DNA from: Xenorhabdus eapokensis
GTDB taxonomy: Bacteria; Pseudomonadota; Gammaproteobacteria; Enterobacterales; Enterobacteriaceae
Length of the DNA: 63,206 nucleotides
Direction: 5' to 3'
NCBI RefSeq assembly: GCF_001908105.1
Contig: NZ_MKGQ01000001.1
Span: forward strand, 166,824-230,029
Part shown: one piece after another, positions 51,801 to 60,605 of the stretch
Position numbering within the stretch: position 1 is the stretch's first letter
How the letters are laid out: every line of letters begins with the position of its first letter
The notes under the pieces: model-generated
Seen by the model: the letters and a program-made list of their open reading frames with translations, nothing else
Database searches by the model: none
What the model was told of the DNA's origin: nothing
Translations under genes and position numbers: made by a program

Positions 51801-53840
51801 AACGGTAAGAATGATTACACGGGCGGTACGAAAGTGACGCGGGGTGTTCTCCAGGTCGGTGACGGCGGCAACAGGGGCAGTATCGTCGGCGATGTGGTCA
51901 CGGGCAGTAAAGGGACACTCGCCTTCGACCGCTCTGATGCAGTGACATTTGGCGGCAATATCACTGGCGAGGGCAGGCTGGCTCAAAACGGAGACGGCAC
52001 GCTGGTGCTCACCGGCACGAATGCCCATTCGGGCGGCACAGTAATCCGTCATGGCACCTTACAGATCGGTGACGGGCATAACAGCGGAACCCTTGCCGGA
52101 TTAGTTGAGAGTGAGGCAGGAACGAAATTGGTTTTCAACCGTGCCGATCAAGTGACATTTTCCGGTGCCCTGAAAGGGCAAGGACAATTGGGGCAGGCTG
52201 GTAGCGGTACTACCGTTCTGACAGGCGCTAACCACTATACAGGCATAACAGAAGTACAAAAGGGAACACTTCACCAAGGAGCAGAAGGGGCTTTCAGTGC
52301 CGCTTCGTCATATACAATCGGACAGTATGGTACGCTTGATATAGGCGGGTTTAATGCGACGGTTTCCGCTCTGAATAACAGTGGCACAGTCTTGGTTGGT
52401 GGAGATGACAAAGACGTGGGGCGTACACTGGCGATTGCGGGTAACTACAGCGGCAATAACGGTACGGTGAATTTATCGACCGTGTTGGAAGGCGATAATT
52501 CAAAAACTGACAGACTTGTAGTGAACGGCAGCACATCCGGCACAACTCATCTCGTTATCAAAAATGTCGGTGGAGCGGGTGCGCCGACGAATAAAGGCAT
52601 CAAGGTTGTTGATGTGAAAGGCACGTCGGACGGAACTTTCAGTTTGGTTGGTGACTATAGTTATAAGGGAGAGCCAGCCGTTGTGGCCGGCGCCTATGCT
52701 TACCGTCTTCATAAGAATGGCATTGATAATTCGGATGGAAATTGGTATCTGCGCTCATCGCTGACCAATCCAAAACCCGATCCAAAACCCAATCCAGATC
52801 CTATACCTCCGGCGCGGCTCTATCATGCTGGTGTTAGTGTTTACGAGGCTTATGGTCGGGTTTTACAGACTCTGAATATGCCTGAATCTTTGCATGGACG
52901 GATCGACGGGCGTGAGAATAGGTTGCGTGGCGTGACGGGTTTCAGAACCACCGCTGACGAGGGGAGCACAGACGATAACAAAAACCCGTTGTCCAATGGC
53001 GCATGGGGGCGCATGACAGCCGCTTATGGCAAGTTATCGCCACGTGTCACTACATCTGGTGCTGGGAATATCACTTATAACATGGCGCGTGCTCAAGTCG
53101 GCATAGACGGGCGCTTTTATGAAAATGATCAAGGTTCAGTAGTTGGTGGTGGTTTCCTGCAATATTCGAAGATTAATGCAAATGTAGGCTCCGAACATGG
53201 TGAAGGTAAAATCCATGGGAATGGTTACACGATAGGTGCGACAAGTACGTGGTACGGCAATAATGGGTTTTATTTGGATGGCTTAACGCAGCTTACCTAC
53301 TTTAACAATGATCTGGATTCAAAGACTGCGAATCAGCGTCTGGGTAATGGTAAGTCCGCACTGGGATATGCATTGGGTCTGGAAACTGGGCGACGGTTTG
53401 ATTTGACCCCTAAATGGTCACTGACTCCGCAGGCGCAGTTGGTTTATTCTTCCATCGATATGAATGATTTCCATGACACGTTTGGAACCAAAGTCCGTTT
53501 TGATCAAAGCAGAAATATGAAATTGCGTATGGGTGCGACGCTAGACTATAGCCAAAAGTGGTACGATGATCAGGGTAAGAATGAACAAGCTGCGAAGATT
53601 TATGGCCTTTTTAACATCCGTCAGGAGCTTTTGGGGCGTAATGACGCTGTTGATGTTGCTAATATTGCCTTCCACGGTGGGAACGACCACACTTGGGGTG
53701 AGACAGGTGTCGGTGGTTCCTATAATTGGAATGATGAAAATTCTTTCATCTATGGTCAGACTTCAGTTAACACCAGCCTCAATAATTTTGCAGACAGTTA
53801 TGAACTGAGCGCGAAAATTGGGTTAAGGGTGATGTGGTGA
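48822..53840 (+). CDS. large autotransporter adhesin (type Va), 1672 aa
   Basis: Surface protein with an N-terminal signal region (to about residue 30, weakly hydrophobic and atypical), a long beta-helix passenger, a Pro-rich linker (NPKPDPKPNPDPIPP, about 1317-1331) and a C-terminal autotransporter barrel (about 1389-1672, starting GAWGRMTAAYG and ending in Trp). The passenger has beta-strand repeats of the PATR type, with cores such as LTGTNAHSGGTVIRHGTLQI, near residues 476, 549, 620, 690, 988, 1056 and 1127; the first 400 residues contain shorter NHGTISG-like turns. It probably acts in adhesion or aggregation on the host. The DNA is clearly less AT-rich than the genes beside it. No protease or esterase site is seen. 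Confidence 0.93.
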   Translation: MKIYRRAVLPMALRVALFFPGISVNAIAAASSCGSSNTATISGNETEPYNLSSCENLIVNKGASINAPKGLAHGFDHYGLKYSAVNVGDNSNLASKNLVDYIENNGTLQGSSGVTVTYTGSVEKLLNHGTISGEASGAVWVSGQINTLDNDGSINASNDSSSLNAIQIQSASGPSDDGKYGFIDTIKNREKGSLCKGMSHCTPSIDGISVETATLKTLDNYGILKSQKNNILSNLATFDINAGGNVGTFNNDGTVTGLYHGVLIRGGGYLENLNNNSGSKGISADQDAVQVTGQGMAQLDVNPQIRSSKIKQITNASFLYGKRNGIYIDDKGVVDTITNLDGGVIKGDKFSIKNSGTITNDIHNSGAIDGNVELGSTRLYMSGPNATLKGNVSGSKNSVVTIGGKSATTGNLDLTYTHDMNIGTVNILSGSTLRLGDGHKTGSVSSNIDNEGNLYFNRNDKAPYNHIISGTGSVHQVGSGITILTNANTYTGETKIESGILQLGDKGTAGSIDNTSKVTIGQGGVLAFDRTAHTPFAADIEGVGSLHQQGTGDLTLTGNVTTGKPITVTSGKLQFGDGATIGTLSLTGIDNNGAVIVAGAANSVVTLDGEINGTGTLEITGGKAVITSDSTYSGQTTISNGATLQLGNGGMTGNLAKSDIVNKGTLALNLNGTSNFDGVISGNGHIEKMGAGVTRLSSDSSAFTGSTRVEKGTLVVDNQLGTKTSTFNVKNGGNVNGTGIIGGTTTLESGGHLTGKQGDTLTFSKDLILSSGANVDISLGAEDASASALFNVRGDLTLAGTLNVTDLGGLAAGEYDIFHYGGTLTDNGMTLTGGKPDSLSLGTNRNHEVHLINTGGMLLNYWDGRDTSKHNNNAIDGGDGIWQVGGNDNWTSKTGYPNTSWKSTDQFAIFSGTAGTVQIDNSGGNVTVNGMQFSADGYKITGNSLTLENDNTGSAKIRVGTGNMSTAGRVATIESSLTGSATLETTDYGTLVLNGKNDYTGGTKVTRGVLQVGDGGNRGSIVGDVVTGSKGTLAFDRSDAVTFGGNITGEGRLAQNGDGTLVLTGTNAHSGGTVIRHGTLQIGDGHNSGTLAGLVESEAGTKLVFNRADQVTFSGALKGQGQLGQAGSGTTVLTGANHYTGITEVQKGTLHQGAEGAFSAASSYTIGQYGTLDIGGFNATVSALNNSGTVLVGGDDKDVGRTLAIAGNYSGNNGTVNLSTVLEGDNSKTDRLVVNGSTSGTTHLVIKNVGGAGAPTNKGIKVVDVKGTSDGTFSLVGDYSYKGEPAVVAGAYAYRLHKNGIDNSDGNWYLRSSLTNPKPDPKPNPDPIPPARLYHAGVSVYEAYGRVLQTLNMPESLHGRIDGRENRLRGVTGFRTTADEGSTDDNKNPLSNGAWGRMTAAYGKLSPRVTTSGAGNITYNMARAQVGIDGRFYENDQGSVVGGGFLQYSKINANVGSEHGEGKIHGNGYTIGATSTWYGNNGFYLDGLTQLTYFNNDLDSKTANQRLGNGKSALGYALGLETGRRFDLTPKWSLTPQAQLVYSSIDMNDFHDTFGTKVRFDQSRNMKLRMGATLDYSQKWYDDQGKNEQAAKIYGLFNIRQELLGRNDAVDVANIAFHGGNDHTWGETGVGGSYNWNDENSFIYGQTSVNTSLNNFADSYELSAKIGLRVMW

Positions 53841-53896
53841 TATAAAAATATGTAATAAGAATGAAACCGTGGAAAATTATTCCACGGTAATCACTA

Positions 53897-54313
53897 TCAG
53901 ATAGGTATAGGTGGGACAGGTACTATAGGCAGGACTGACGGCCAGCTTACCAGAGAAATAAAAAAGTTAGAGAATTGAATTGGACCACTATAATCATTAA
54001 AGGCAACATTATAGACTGTTCCATAAGTTGGACTTTCCGGATTAGGTGTTATTATGTTTTCAGCCCATGTATTATCAAGACGGGGGCTTTGTGGACAATC
54101 CACTGTACATATTAGATTTCCAGGTGCTCCATCATAAGCAAATGAACCAGCAACTCCATAGTCAGGAGACTGATAATTCCAAGTGGCGAAAGGCCTTCCA
54201 GTAGAACTGTCTTTTAACTGTACGAAATAATAATATTGAGATACTCTTTGAAAGAAAAACGACACACGTGCACCATTCCCTATAGCTGGAAATAAAAGTG
54301 TCTGCATTGCCAT
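53897..54313 (-). CDS. unrecognised beta-rich protein, 138 aa
   Basis: Begins MAMQTLLFPAIGNGARVSFF and is rich in Tyr, Phe, Ser and Pro with a C-terminal SVLPIVPVPPIPI tail. No signal peptide. Two cysteines are close together (LICTVDCPQS). The pattern suggests a small beta-sandwich, perhaps lectin-like, but I recognise no family. It starts 2 bp after the stop of the 226-aa gene and is the last gene of the four-gene cluster; it converges with the autotransporter. Confidence 0.6.
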   Translation of the reverse strand: MAMQTLLFPAIGNGARVSFFFQRVSQYYYFVQLKDSSTGRPFATWNYQSPDYGVAGSFAYDGAPGNLICTVDCPQSPRLDNTWAENIITPNPESPTYGTVYNVAFNDYSGPIQFSNFFISLVSWPSVLPIVPVPPIPI

Positions 54314-54315
54314 AG

Positions 54316-54996
54316 TTAAAACTCTCCCATAGTATGATTTACGTTACCAACAAGATTGTTAATTGTCACCTGTATAATACAATGCCCAAATTTTTGACCT
54401 TTTAGATTTATTTTAAACTCTCCATATTCGTTTGTAGTCATTGAATATCTAGTGTCAGGATTTGAACCAATTTCAGGGACGTCAATGATATTAACGGGTT
54501 GAATTAATTTATATTGAAAATCAGTATTTTTAATTAATTCATTCTTTTGTTTATCGTAAACCTGAATTGTTAGAATTTCATATTCATAACCGACTGGTTC
54601 ATATCCAATTATCATTAGAATAGCTTCAAGAGATGTCTGCGGAGAAGCTGAGTCCTTAATTGAGACAGGGGTGCTACCAGATTTCAACTGCATATGTAAT
54701 AAATCAGTAATAGTGTAGAAAACGTTATAACTCCCGAGAGGGATTTTAGAAAAAGGAATGGTTATTTGGTATGTTAAATCATCGATATTTTCATCTGTGA
54801 TGAAAAATGGTATTGAGAATATATTTGAAGTTAGATAAACAATTATTTTATATCCAACACGAAATTTTTTATGTCTATTGACTATAACTACTAATATCTT
54901 TTGGTCTAGTTCTGATTCATCAATAATATTATTACGGCTTTGTGGTAAACTCGGAGGAATGAGCACTTCATCCATTATTATATTATTCACTGACAT
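54316..54996 (-). CDS. protein with two Ig-like beta domains, 226 aa
   Basis: No signal peptide. The first half has an Ig-repeat look (IPFSKIPLGSYNVFYTITDL), and the second half resembles a bacterial Ig (Big-1/invasin-like) domain: ILTIQVYDKQKNELIKNTDF, then YSMTTNEYGEFKINLKGQ. It is more AT-rich than its neighbours. It lies 52 bp after the 502-aa paralogue and couples to the 138-aa gene. The domain call is by pattern only. Confidence 0.6.
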   Translation of the reverse strand: MSVNNIIMDEVLIPPSLPQSRNNIIDESELDQKILVVIVNRHKKFRVGYKIIVYLTSNIFSIPFFITDENIDDLTYQITIPFSKIPLGSYNVFYTITDLLHMQLKSGSTPVSIKDSASPQTSLEAILMIIGYEPVGYEYEILTIQVYDKQKNELIKNTDFQYKLIQPVNIIDVPEIGSNPDTRYSMTTNEYGEFKINLKGQKFGHCIIQVTINNLVGNVNHTMGEF

Positions 54997-55048
54997 ATTA
55001 GAATTTCCTATATAAAGAATAATATTTCTTAACAGTCATCTATTCTGG

Positions 55049-56557
55049 TTAAAGTGCAACAGTACCAAAGCTTCTGGTATAAAGTTTCGATTTTTGGGCC
55101 GGAGCAAGGCGGCTATAGACAATTGTGATTAACCCTACATCGTAATCATCTGCAACAGCATACCCAATTAACTTGTCGGCAGTTAGCTGAAACTTAAAAT
55201 AGCCATTGGATATTTCACTCTTTTGAACAATATAATTTTTAAGAACAGAAATCGGCATCGAACGATTTTTCTCCGGTAGAGTATCAATGCAATGTGAAAT
55301 ATAGGCGGTAATTGTTATCTTATCACCGGCGGCGATAGTATGCTCGTAATCGTTAGGGTCAGATGGCAATCTGATTTCAAGGCCTTTCTGACCGATGCTA
55401 TCGATATTAATTGGATCATATAGACCAATAAATTGGTTGTCTTGATCGTACACCTTTGGTTCAACCAAAGTTCTGTGTTTATCATTAGAACTCGGGCCAT
55501 TAATACCACCGTTATCATAATTGATGTAATTAAACTTGGATCTTACTGGCATACCGGTTTGGTCAAGCGCAACATAGCAAAGATGATTATCACCCGAATA
55601 CAGGTCACTGTAAGCGGCCTTAAATTTATAATATCCGTTTTCTTCACTTGTTAACTGCCCGGCGAAAAGCTCTGTCTTAAAAATGTCTTTTTTATCGTCC
55701 GTCACAAACCCGATGATAAAATCACCAATTTGGGCTGTCTTATAGCTCGGAACCATGACCGTAAACTCATCCGCTTGATCCGGCCTTGTTAAAGTCGAAG
55801 ACAAGAGTGTTTCTTCAATGCTCGGTGGCTCCAGGCTGCTGGATACATTAGTCGGAACGGTCGTAATAAATATGGTTTGTTTTTGATTGTATTCCTCATC
55901 ATTGAATATCGTATCAAGCGTAACGAACTTATGTACATTCTGAGTAGCATATATTTTTAGGTTCACCGCTGCGCTTGATGTTTTCTGAATCAGGTAGTAA
56001 TAAAACTTATTATCCCGGTCAATATCATAAGGATAAATTTCATCCATGTCCTCTGTGAATATTCGCAGCGGAGCTGTTGTACGAAGGGGAATATCATAGT
56101 TTGAGATTGCCCCCCCTCCCTGCTTTAACATTGGATTGATTGATGCTGAAACGAATGGGTTGTCCTTCCCTGGGGCGAGACCCGTTAATCCAACAGGCTT
56201 AGAGTCATACAAATAAGCCGCTGCTCCTCTCAGTGCACAAGTATCGGGATTCAAGTCTGGATTATCGACAGGATGATAGGTTACATCCGTATGTGCTCCG
56301 CCCGGTGAATTTGAGGTAAAACTGATTTTGTGAGTGTCACTGCTTTCGTCGGCCTGAAATATCAGTTGTTGAGAAAATGTTCGTTTATTAACTTTGCCGG
56401 GGAATGTCTTGAGTAATGTCACTCCGGGTGGGAGAACAGCACTGACCTCCACTGTACTCTGAATATTATTTTCACCATTTATTGAAACAACCACACTGAA
56501 GGGTTGCCCTTTGATAATATTTTTACCATCAGCAGGAACTGTTGTCATGTTAGCCAT
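55049..56557 (-). CDS. 502-aa protein, downstream member of a tandem paralogue pair
   Basis: Unrecognised protein, no signal peptide. The N-terminal 100 residues look like a beta-sandwich (GQPFSVVVSINGENNIQSTV, VSAVLPPGVTLLKTFPGK). The middle (about 100-330) is nearly identical to its paralogue. The C-terminal third has an Ig-like repeat pattern (RTLVEPKVYDQDNQFIGLYD, then AAGDKITITAYISHC). AGGA lies 8 nt before the ATG in a leader shared with the paralogue. No enzyme motif is visible. Ig-like adhesins or exported insect-active proteins are possible readings; neither is shown. Confidence 0.8.
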   Translation of the reverse strand: MANMTTVPADGKNIIKGQPFSVVVSINGENNIQSTVEVSAVLPPGVTLLKTFPGKVNKRTFSQQLIFQADESSDTHKISFTSNSPGGAHTDVTYHPVDNPDLNPDTCALRGAAAYLYDSKPVGLTGLAPGKDNPFVSASINPMLKQGGGAISNYDIPLRTTAPLRIFTEDMDEIYPYDIDRDNKFYYYLIQKTSSAAVNLKIYATQNVHKFVTLDTIFNDEEYNQKQTIFITTVPTNVSSSLEPPSIEETLLSSTLTRPDQADEFTVMVPSYKTAQIGDFIIGFVTDDKKDIFKTELFAGQLTSEENGYYKFKAAYSDLYSGDNHLCYVALDQTGMPVRSKFNYINYDNGGINGPSSNDKHRTLVEPKVYDQDNQFIGLYDPINIDSIGQKGLEIRLPSDPNDYEHTIAAGDKITITAYISHCIDTLPEKNRSMPISVLKNYIVQKSEISNGYFKFQLTADKLIGYAVADDYDVGLITIVYSRLAPAQKSKLYTRSFGTVAL

Positions 56558-56688
56558 TATATTATCCTTTCAAAATATTATGTTTATTCTTAATTTGAAA
56601 TCACATTCTCTAGGTGTGTTCAATAATGGATATTAACTCTGTAAGGTGACAGCCAATAACAGTCACTATTAGCTGTCACACATTCAGG

Positions 56689-58218
56689 TTAGTGAGGTTC
56701 GACTGTACCAAAACTCCTAGTGAAAATTTTCGATTTCTGCTTCTGAGCAAGACGGCTGTAGTCTATCGTGAGCACTCCTACGTCATAACCATCGGCTCTA
56801 TCATACCCCATCAATTTATCGGGCATGATGGTAGCCTTATAATACTTATAATCGCCATTTTTTATTATTTCCGTCGATTTCACAGTGTGGTTCTTTTCAA
56901 TCACTTGAATCGGCAAAGGACGTGGTGGTGAAGAGGTGGTATCGACGCAGTGTGAGATATAGGCTGTAATCGTGATCTGATCACCCACGGCGATAGTATG
57001 ATCTGGATTAGTGGGATCGGATAGCAACCAAACCTCAAGCCCTTTTGTACCGATACTGTAGATATTAATTGGGTCGAATTTGCCAATATATTGACCGTAC
57101 TGGTCATATACTTCTGGGGCAACCAGAGTCCGGTGTCCATCAAAGGAACTTGGACCGTTAATACCGCCATTATCATAATATATGTAATTAAGCTTGGATC
57201 TTACTGGCATACCTGTTTGGTTAAGCGTAACATAGCTGATATGATTATCACCCGAATACAGGTCGTTGTAATCGGCTTTCAACCTATAAGATCCGCTTTC
57301 TTCAGTTGTTAGCTGCCCAACGAAGAGTCCCTTCTTAAAAGTGTCTTTTTTATCGTCCGTTACAAACCCGATGATAAAATCGCCGATTTGGGCTCCCTCG
57401 TAGCTCGGAACCATGAACGTAAACTCATCCACTTGTTGCTCCGGCCTTGTTAAAGTAGAAGAAAAATATGTTTCTTCAATGTTTGGTGGCTCCAGGCTGT
57501 CGGATACATCAGTCGAAACAGTCGTAATAAATATGATTTGCCTTTGACTGTATTTCTCATCATTGAATATCGTATCAAGCGTAACGAACTTATGTACATT
57601 CTGAGTAGCATATATTTTTAGGTTCACCGCTGCGCTTGATGTTTTTTGAATCAGGTAGTAATAAAACTTATTATCCCGGTCAATATCATAAGGGAAAATT
57701 TCATCCATGTCCTCTGTGTATATTCGCAGCGGGGCTGTTGTACGAAGCGGAATATCATAGTTTGAAATTGCTCCCCCTCCCTGATTTAACATTGGATTGA
57801 TTGATGCTGAAACGAATGGGTTGTCCTTCCCTGGGCCAGAACCCGTTAATCCAACAGGCTTAGAGTCATACAAATAAGCCGTTGCTCCTCTCAGTACACA
57901 AGTATCGGGATTCAAGTCTGGATTATCGACAGGATGATAGGTTACCTCCGTATGTACTTTGCTCGGTGAGTTTGAGGTAAAACTGATTTTGTGAGCGTCG
58001 CTGCTTTCGTCGGCCTGAAATATCAGTTGTTGAGAATATATTTTTTTATCAACTTTGCCGGGGAATGTCTTGAGTAATGTCACTCCGGGTGGGAGAACAG
58101 CACTGACCTCCACAGTATTTTGAATATTAGCTTCACCACTTATTGAAACAACTACACTGAAGGGTTGCCCTTTGATAATATTTTTACCATCAGCAGGAAC
58201 TGTTGTCATGTTAGCCAT
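56689..58218 (-). CDS. 509-aa protein, upstream member of a tandem paralogue pair
   Basis: Aligns with the 502-aa gene over its whole length, with very high identity for about 330 residues and clearly less in the last third. 57556-57645 is identical at all 90 bases to 55895-55984. Same start context, same N-terminal 22 residues except Ser for Asn. The C-terminal part carries the same pattern (RTLVAPEVYDQYGQYIGKFD, AVGDQITITAYISHC). It heads the four-gene cluster. Function unknown. Confidence 0.8.
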   Translation of the reverse strand: MANMTTVPADGKNIIKGQPFSVVVSISGEANIQNTVEVSAVLPPGVTLLKTFPGKVDKKIYSQQLIFQADESSDAHKISFTSNSPSKVHTEVTYHPVDNPDLNPDTCVLRGATAYLYDSKPVGLTGSGPGKDNPFVSASINPMLNQGGGAISNYDIPLRTTAPLRIYTEDMDEIFPYDIDRDNKFYYYLIQKTSSAAVNLKIYATQNVHKFVTLDTIFNDEKYSQRQIIFITTVSTDVSDSLEPPNIEETYFSSTLTRPEQQVDEFTFMVPSYEGAQIGDFIIGFVTDDKKDTFKKGLFVGQLTTEESGSYRLKADYNDLYSGDNHISYVTLNQTGMPVRSKLNYIYYDNGGINGPSSFDGHRTLVAPEVYDQYGQYIGKFDPINIYSIGTKGLEVWLLSDPTNPDHTIAVGDQITITAYISHCVDTTSSPPRPLPIQVIEKNHTVKSTEIIKNGDYKYYKATIMPDKLMGYDRADGYDVGVLTIDYSRLAQKQKSKIFTRSFGTVEPH

Positions 58219-58889
58219 TATATTATCCTTTCAAAGTATAAATTTTATTCTTCATTGAAAACCACATCCCTATAAAGGTGGTCAACAGCAGATTTTTGCG
58301 CTGTCTTGAAAATGACAGAAATTTATATTTAGGACTATATTACGTCGAAACTAAAAGCGGAATTGTACTGATATTTACGCACAAAGATGACATTCAAACA
58401 AATAGGAGTCAATATAGGTACATAAATAAAATTTATATATCGAAAATCTTTAACTGCATTCTCGAATAAACTTTTTTCAGTATCAAAATTGAGTAAAAAG
58501 CAAACAATATAACGCTTGGTAGGTATTCCGTTACGATTGCTCGTTCTGTGTTGAATGAGAGCATACTTTGATTTATTTTCATCAAAAAATACTCTCGCGT
58601 GATAATCATTATCCCCGCTGATTTTTTTCATTTTATACGGATTATCAGTTCAATAGTGGACCATTTCTCAGGCGTAAAGTGGTTTGAGGTGGAAAATGTC
58701 ACGTTATTCACGATGACCTTGGGTTCCTTCAGTTTTGGAAACTTACATACGAGGAGAATCCTTTCTTCTTATCCTTACCTTGGAAATCTCAATTTTTCCT
58801 TTCTTATGAGCATAAAATAAATTGCTATATGCCGTACTGAATACGTTTTTTGTTTATATATAAATGTGTGAGTTTTTCTATTTTTTTTT
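58219..58889. other. islet right junction, 670 bp without a clear gene
   Basis: Contains the upstream region of the four-gene cluster and possible gene debris: a minus-strand 98-codon frame (58335-58631, HRTSNRNGIPTKRYIVCFLL) and a plus-strand 73-codon frame (58599-58820). Neither has a good ribosome site or family resemblance. A decayed gene seems more likely than a live one. Confidence 0.45.
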
Positions 58890-59453
58890 TTAAAAGTATA
58901 TCTGGTTCTTTGTATGATCTTGTACGCTAATACTGCCTTGTGCATTTAATTCTGTACATAGATGATGAAACTTTTCTTTAAATATCGCGCCATTATCATC
59001 AACTGGATTGTGTCCTGTAATTTGGATTTGCAGGCGAGCAGGGTAATTTCCTTCGACTGGGTGAGTTTTTGATACCAATTCTGCGATATTAAGATCTTGA
59101 GCCGTGAATAAACTGGTAAAACGCTCAACAATTCCTGGTGAATCATCTACATCTACCTTAACGGTGATGGTCGAAGGAAATTTTTTCTGAACCCCGCATC
59201 GGGTACGTTTCATCACGATGAGTAATTCAAGTTCTGCGCCTTTCTGCGGCAAGGTAGATTCGATCAGGGTAATGGCGTTCCAGCTACCAGATAGCAACAT
59301 GATAAAGGTAAATTCTTCGCCAAACATTGCTAAACGGCTATCTTCAATATTACAACCACATGTACTGACGAGGCGAGTAATGGTATTGACAATGCCGGGA
59401 CGATCAGTTCCCAGGGCAGTGATCACTAAAAAATGCGGTTCTGATGTTGGCAA
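58890..59453 (-). CDS. gcvR: GcvR, regulator of the glycine cleavage system
   Basis: 187-aa protein of two ACT domains. The first starts FLVITALGTDRPGIVNTITR, the second KVDVDDSPGIVERFTSLFTA. GcvR binds glycine and GcvA; without glycine it makes GcvA repress gcvTHP. The N-terminal 85 residues are almost invariant with E. coli; the linker and C-terminus vary. It is divergent from dapA as in E. coli, but bcp, its usual downstream partner, is 10.5 kb away. Confidence 0.94.
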   Translation of the reverse strand: MPTSEPHFLVITALGTDRPGIVNTITRLVSTCGCNIEDSRLAMFGEEFTFIMLLSGSWNAITLIESTLPQKGAELELLIVMKRTRCGVQKKFPSTITVKVDVDDSPGIVERFTSLFTAQDLNIAELVSKTHPVEGNYPARLQIQITGHNPVDDNGAIFKEKFHHLCTELNAQGSISVQDHTKNQIYF

Positions 59454-59688
59454 AGCGGTTTTCCTTTAATTTTGATTGGTGTTTGCTGTGTTTTAACATA
59501 AAAAATGTTCAAGAGAAGGTCAATCGCATTTGTTAAGTAAGCAAAATTATAATTTCTGTTTAATTGGCTACACTTGATATTAACAAAATTCATTGAAATC
59601 GCGTGGTTAAAGAGTTTTCTTCTGTATAACAAGAAAGTACCATGAACTTCTCATTTGCAGTTCTAGGTTTAACTAAGGGGAAATGGCA

Positions 59689-60588
59689 ATGGTAAGCGAA
59701 CATTCTGGTTTTACAGGCAGTATAGTTGCATTGATAACTCCGATGAACTCAGTCGGTCAGATTGATAAGGCCAGTTTGAAAAAATTGGTTGACTATCATG
59801 TCGCCAGTGGTACATCTGCGATTGTGTCTGTTGGAACAACCGGAGAGTGCGCAACACTTAACCATGACGAACACGTTGAAGTTGTACTGACAACACTGGA
59901 AATGGCTGATGGGCGCATTCCGGTGATTGCAGGAACAGGAGCAAACGCTACAGCAGAAGCCATCTCTCTGACCAACTGTTTCGAAAACACGGGGGTTGTG
60001 GGTTGCCTGTCAGTCACACCTTATTATAATAGACCGTCACAGGAAGGTTTATATTTGCATTATAAGGCAATAGCTGAGAATACTGACTTACCACAAATTC
60101 TGTATAATGTGCCATCTCGTACCGGATGTGATTTATTGCCACCGACTGTCGCTCGTTTGGCGAAACTGAAAAATATTGTTGCACTTAAGGAAGCGACGGG
60201 GAACTTAAGTCGTGTTAGTCAGATCCAAGAATTGGTTAGTGATGAAGATTTCATTCTTCTAAGTGGTGATGATGCAAGTTTTGTCGATTTCATGCAGCTT
60301 GGTGGTAAAGGGGTTATTTCTGTCACGGCAAATGTTGCGGCTGCGGAAATAGCACAGGTGTGTGAATTAGCTGAGCAAGGTGAATTTTTACAAGCTCGTA
60401 AACTGAACAGCCGACTGATGGAATTGCATCATCAATTATTTGTTGAACCTAGCCCGACGCCAGTTAAATGGGCTTGCCACCAATTGGGATTGATTGCCGA
60501 TGATACATTGCGTTTGCCAATGGTTCCGCTAACGCAGGAAGGGCAAATTCCAGTTGGTAGTGCCTTGAAAATAGCTGGATTACTGTAA
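59689..60588 (+). CDS. dapA: DapA, 4-hydroxy-tetrahydrodipicolinate synthase
   Basis: 299-aa first enzyme of the lysine/diaminopimelate branch, condensing pyruvate with aspartate semialdehyde. The Schiff-base Lys is in [14 protein letters not shown] (about 170), and the relay Tyr in [15 protein letters not shown] (about 141). [14 protein letters not shown] is the substrate loop. The ATG at 59689 is chosen (AAGGGG 8 nt before); the ATG at 59683 sits too close to the ribosome site. It has about 7 more N-terminal residues than E. coli. bamC follows after 17 bp. Confidence 0.96.
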   Translation: MVSEHSGFTGSIVALITPMNSVGQIDKASLKKLVDYHVASGTSAIVSVGTTGECATLNHDEHVEVVLTTLEMADGRIPVIAGTGANATAEAISLTNCFENTGVVGCLSVTPYYNRPSQEGLYLHYKAIAENTDLPQILYNVPSRTGCDLLPPTVARLAKLKNIVALKEATGNLSRVSQIQELVSDEDFILLSGDDASFVDFMQLGGKGVISVTANVAAAEIAQVCELAEQGEFLQARKLNSRLMELHHQLFVEPSPTPVKWACHQLGLIADDTLRLPMVPLTQEGQIPVGSALKIAGLL

Positions 60589-60605
60589 AATTTTAGGGAA
60601 TTTTA

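Noticed and set aside
50240..52300. repeated DNA that could suggest a CRISPR or satellite array
   Set aside because: The repeats are imperfect, in frame, and encode beta-helix turns of the autotransporter.
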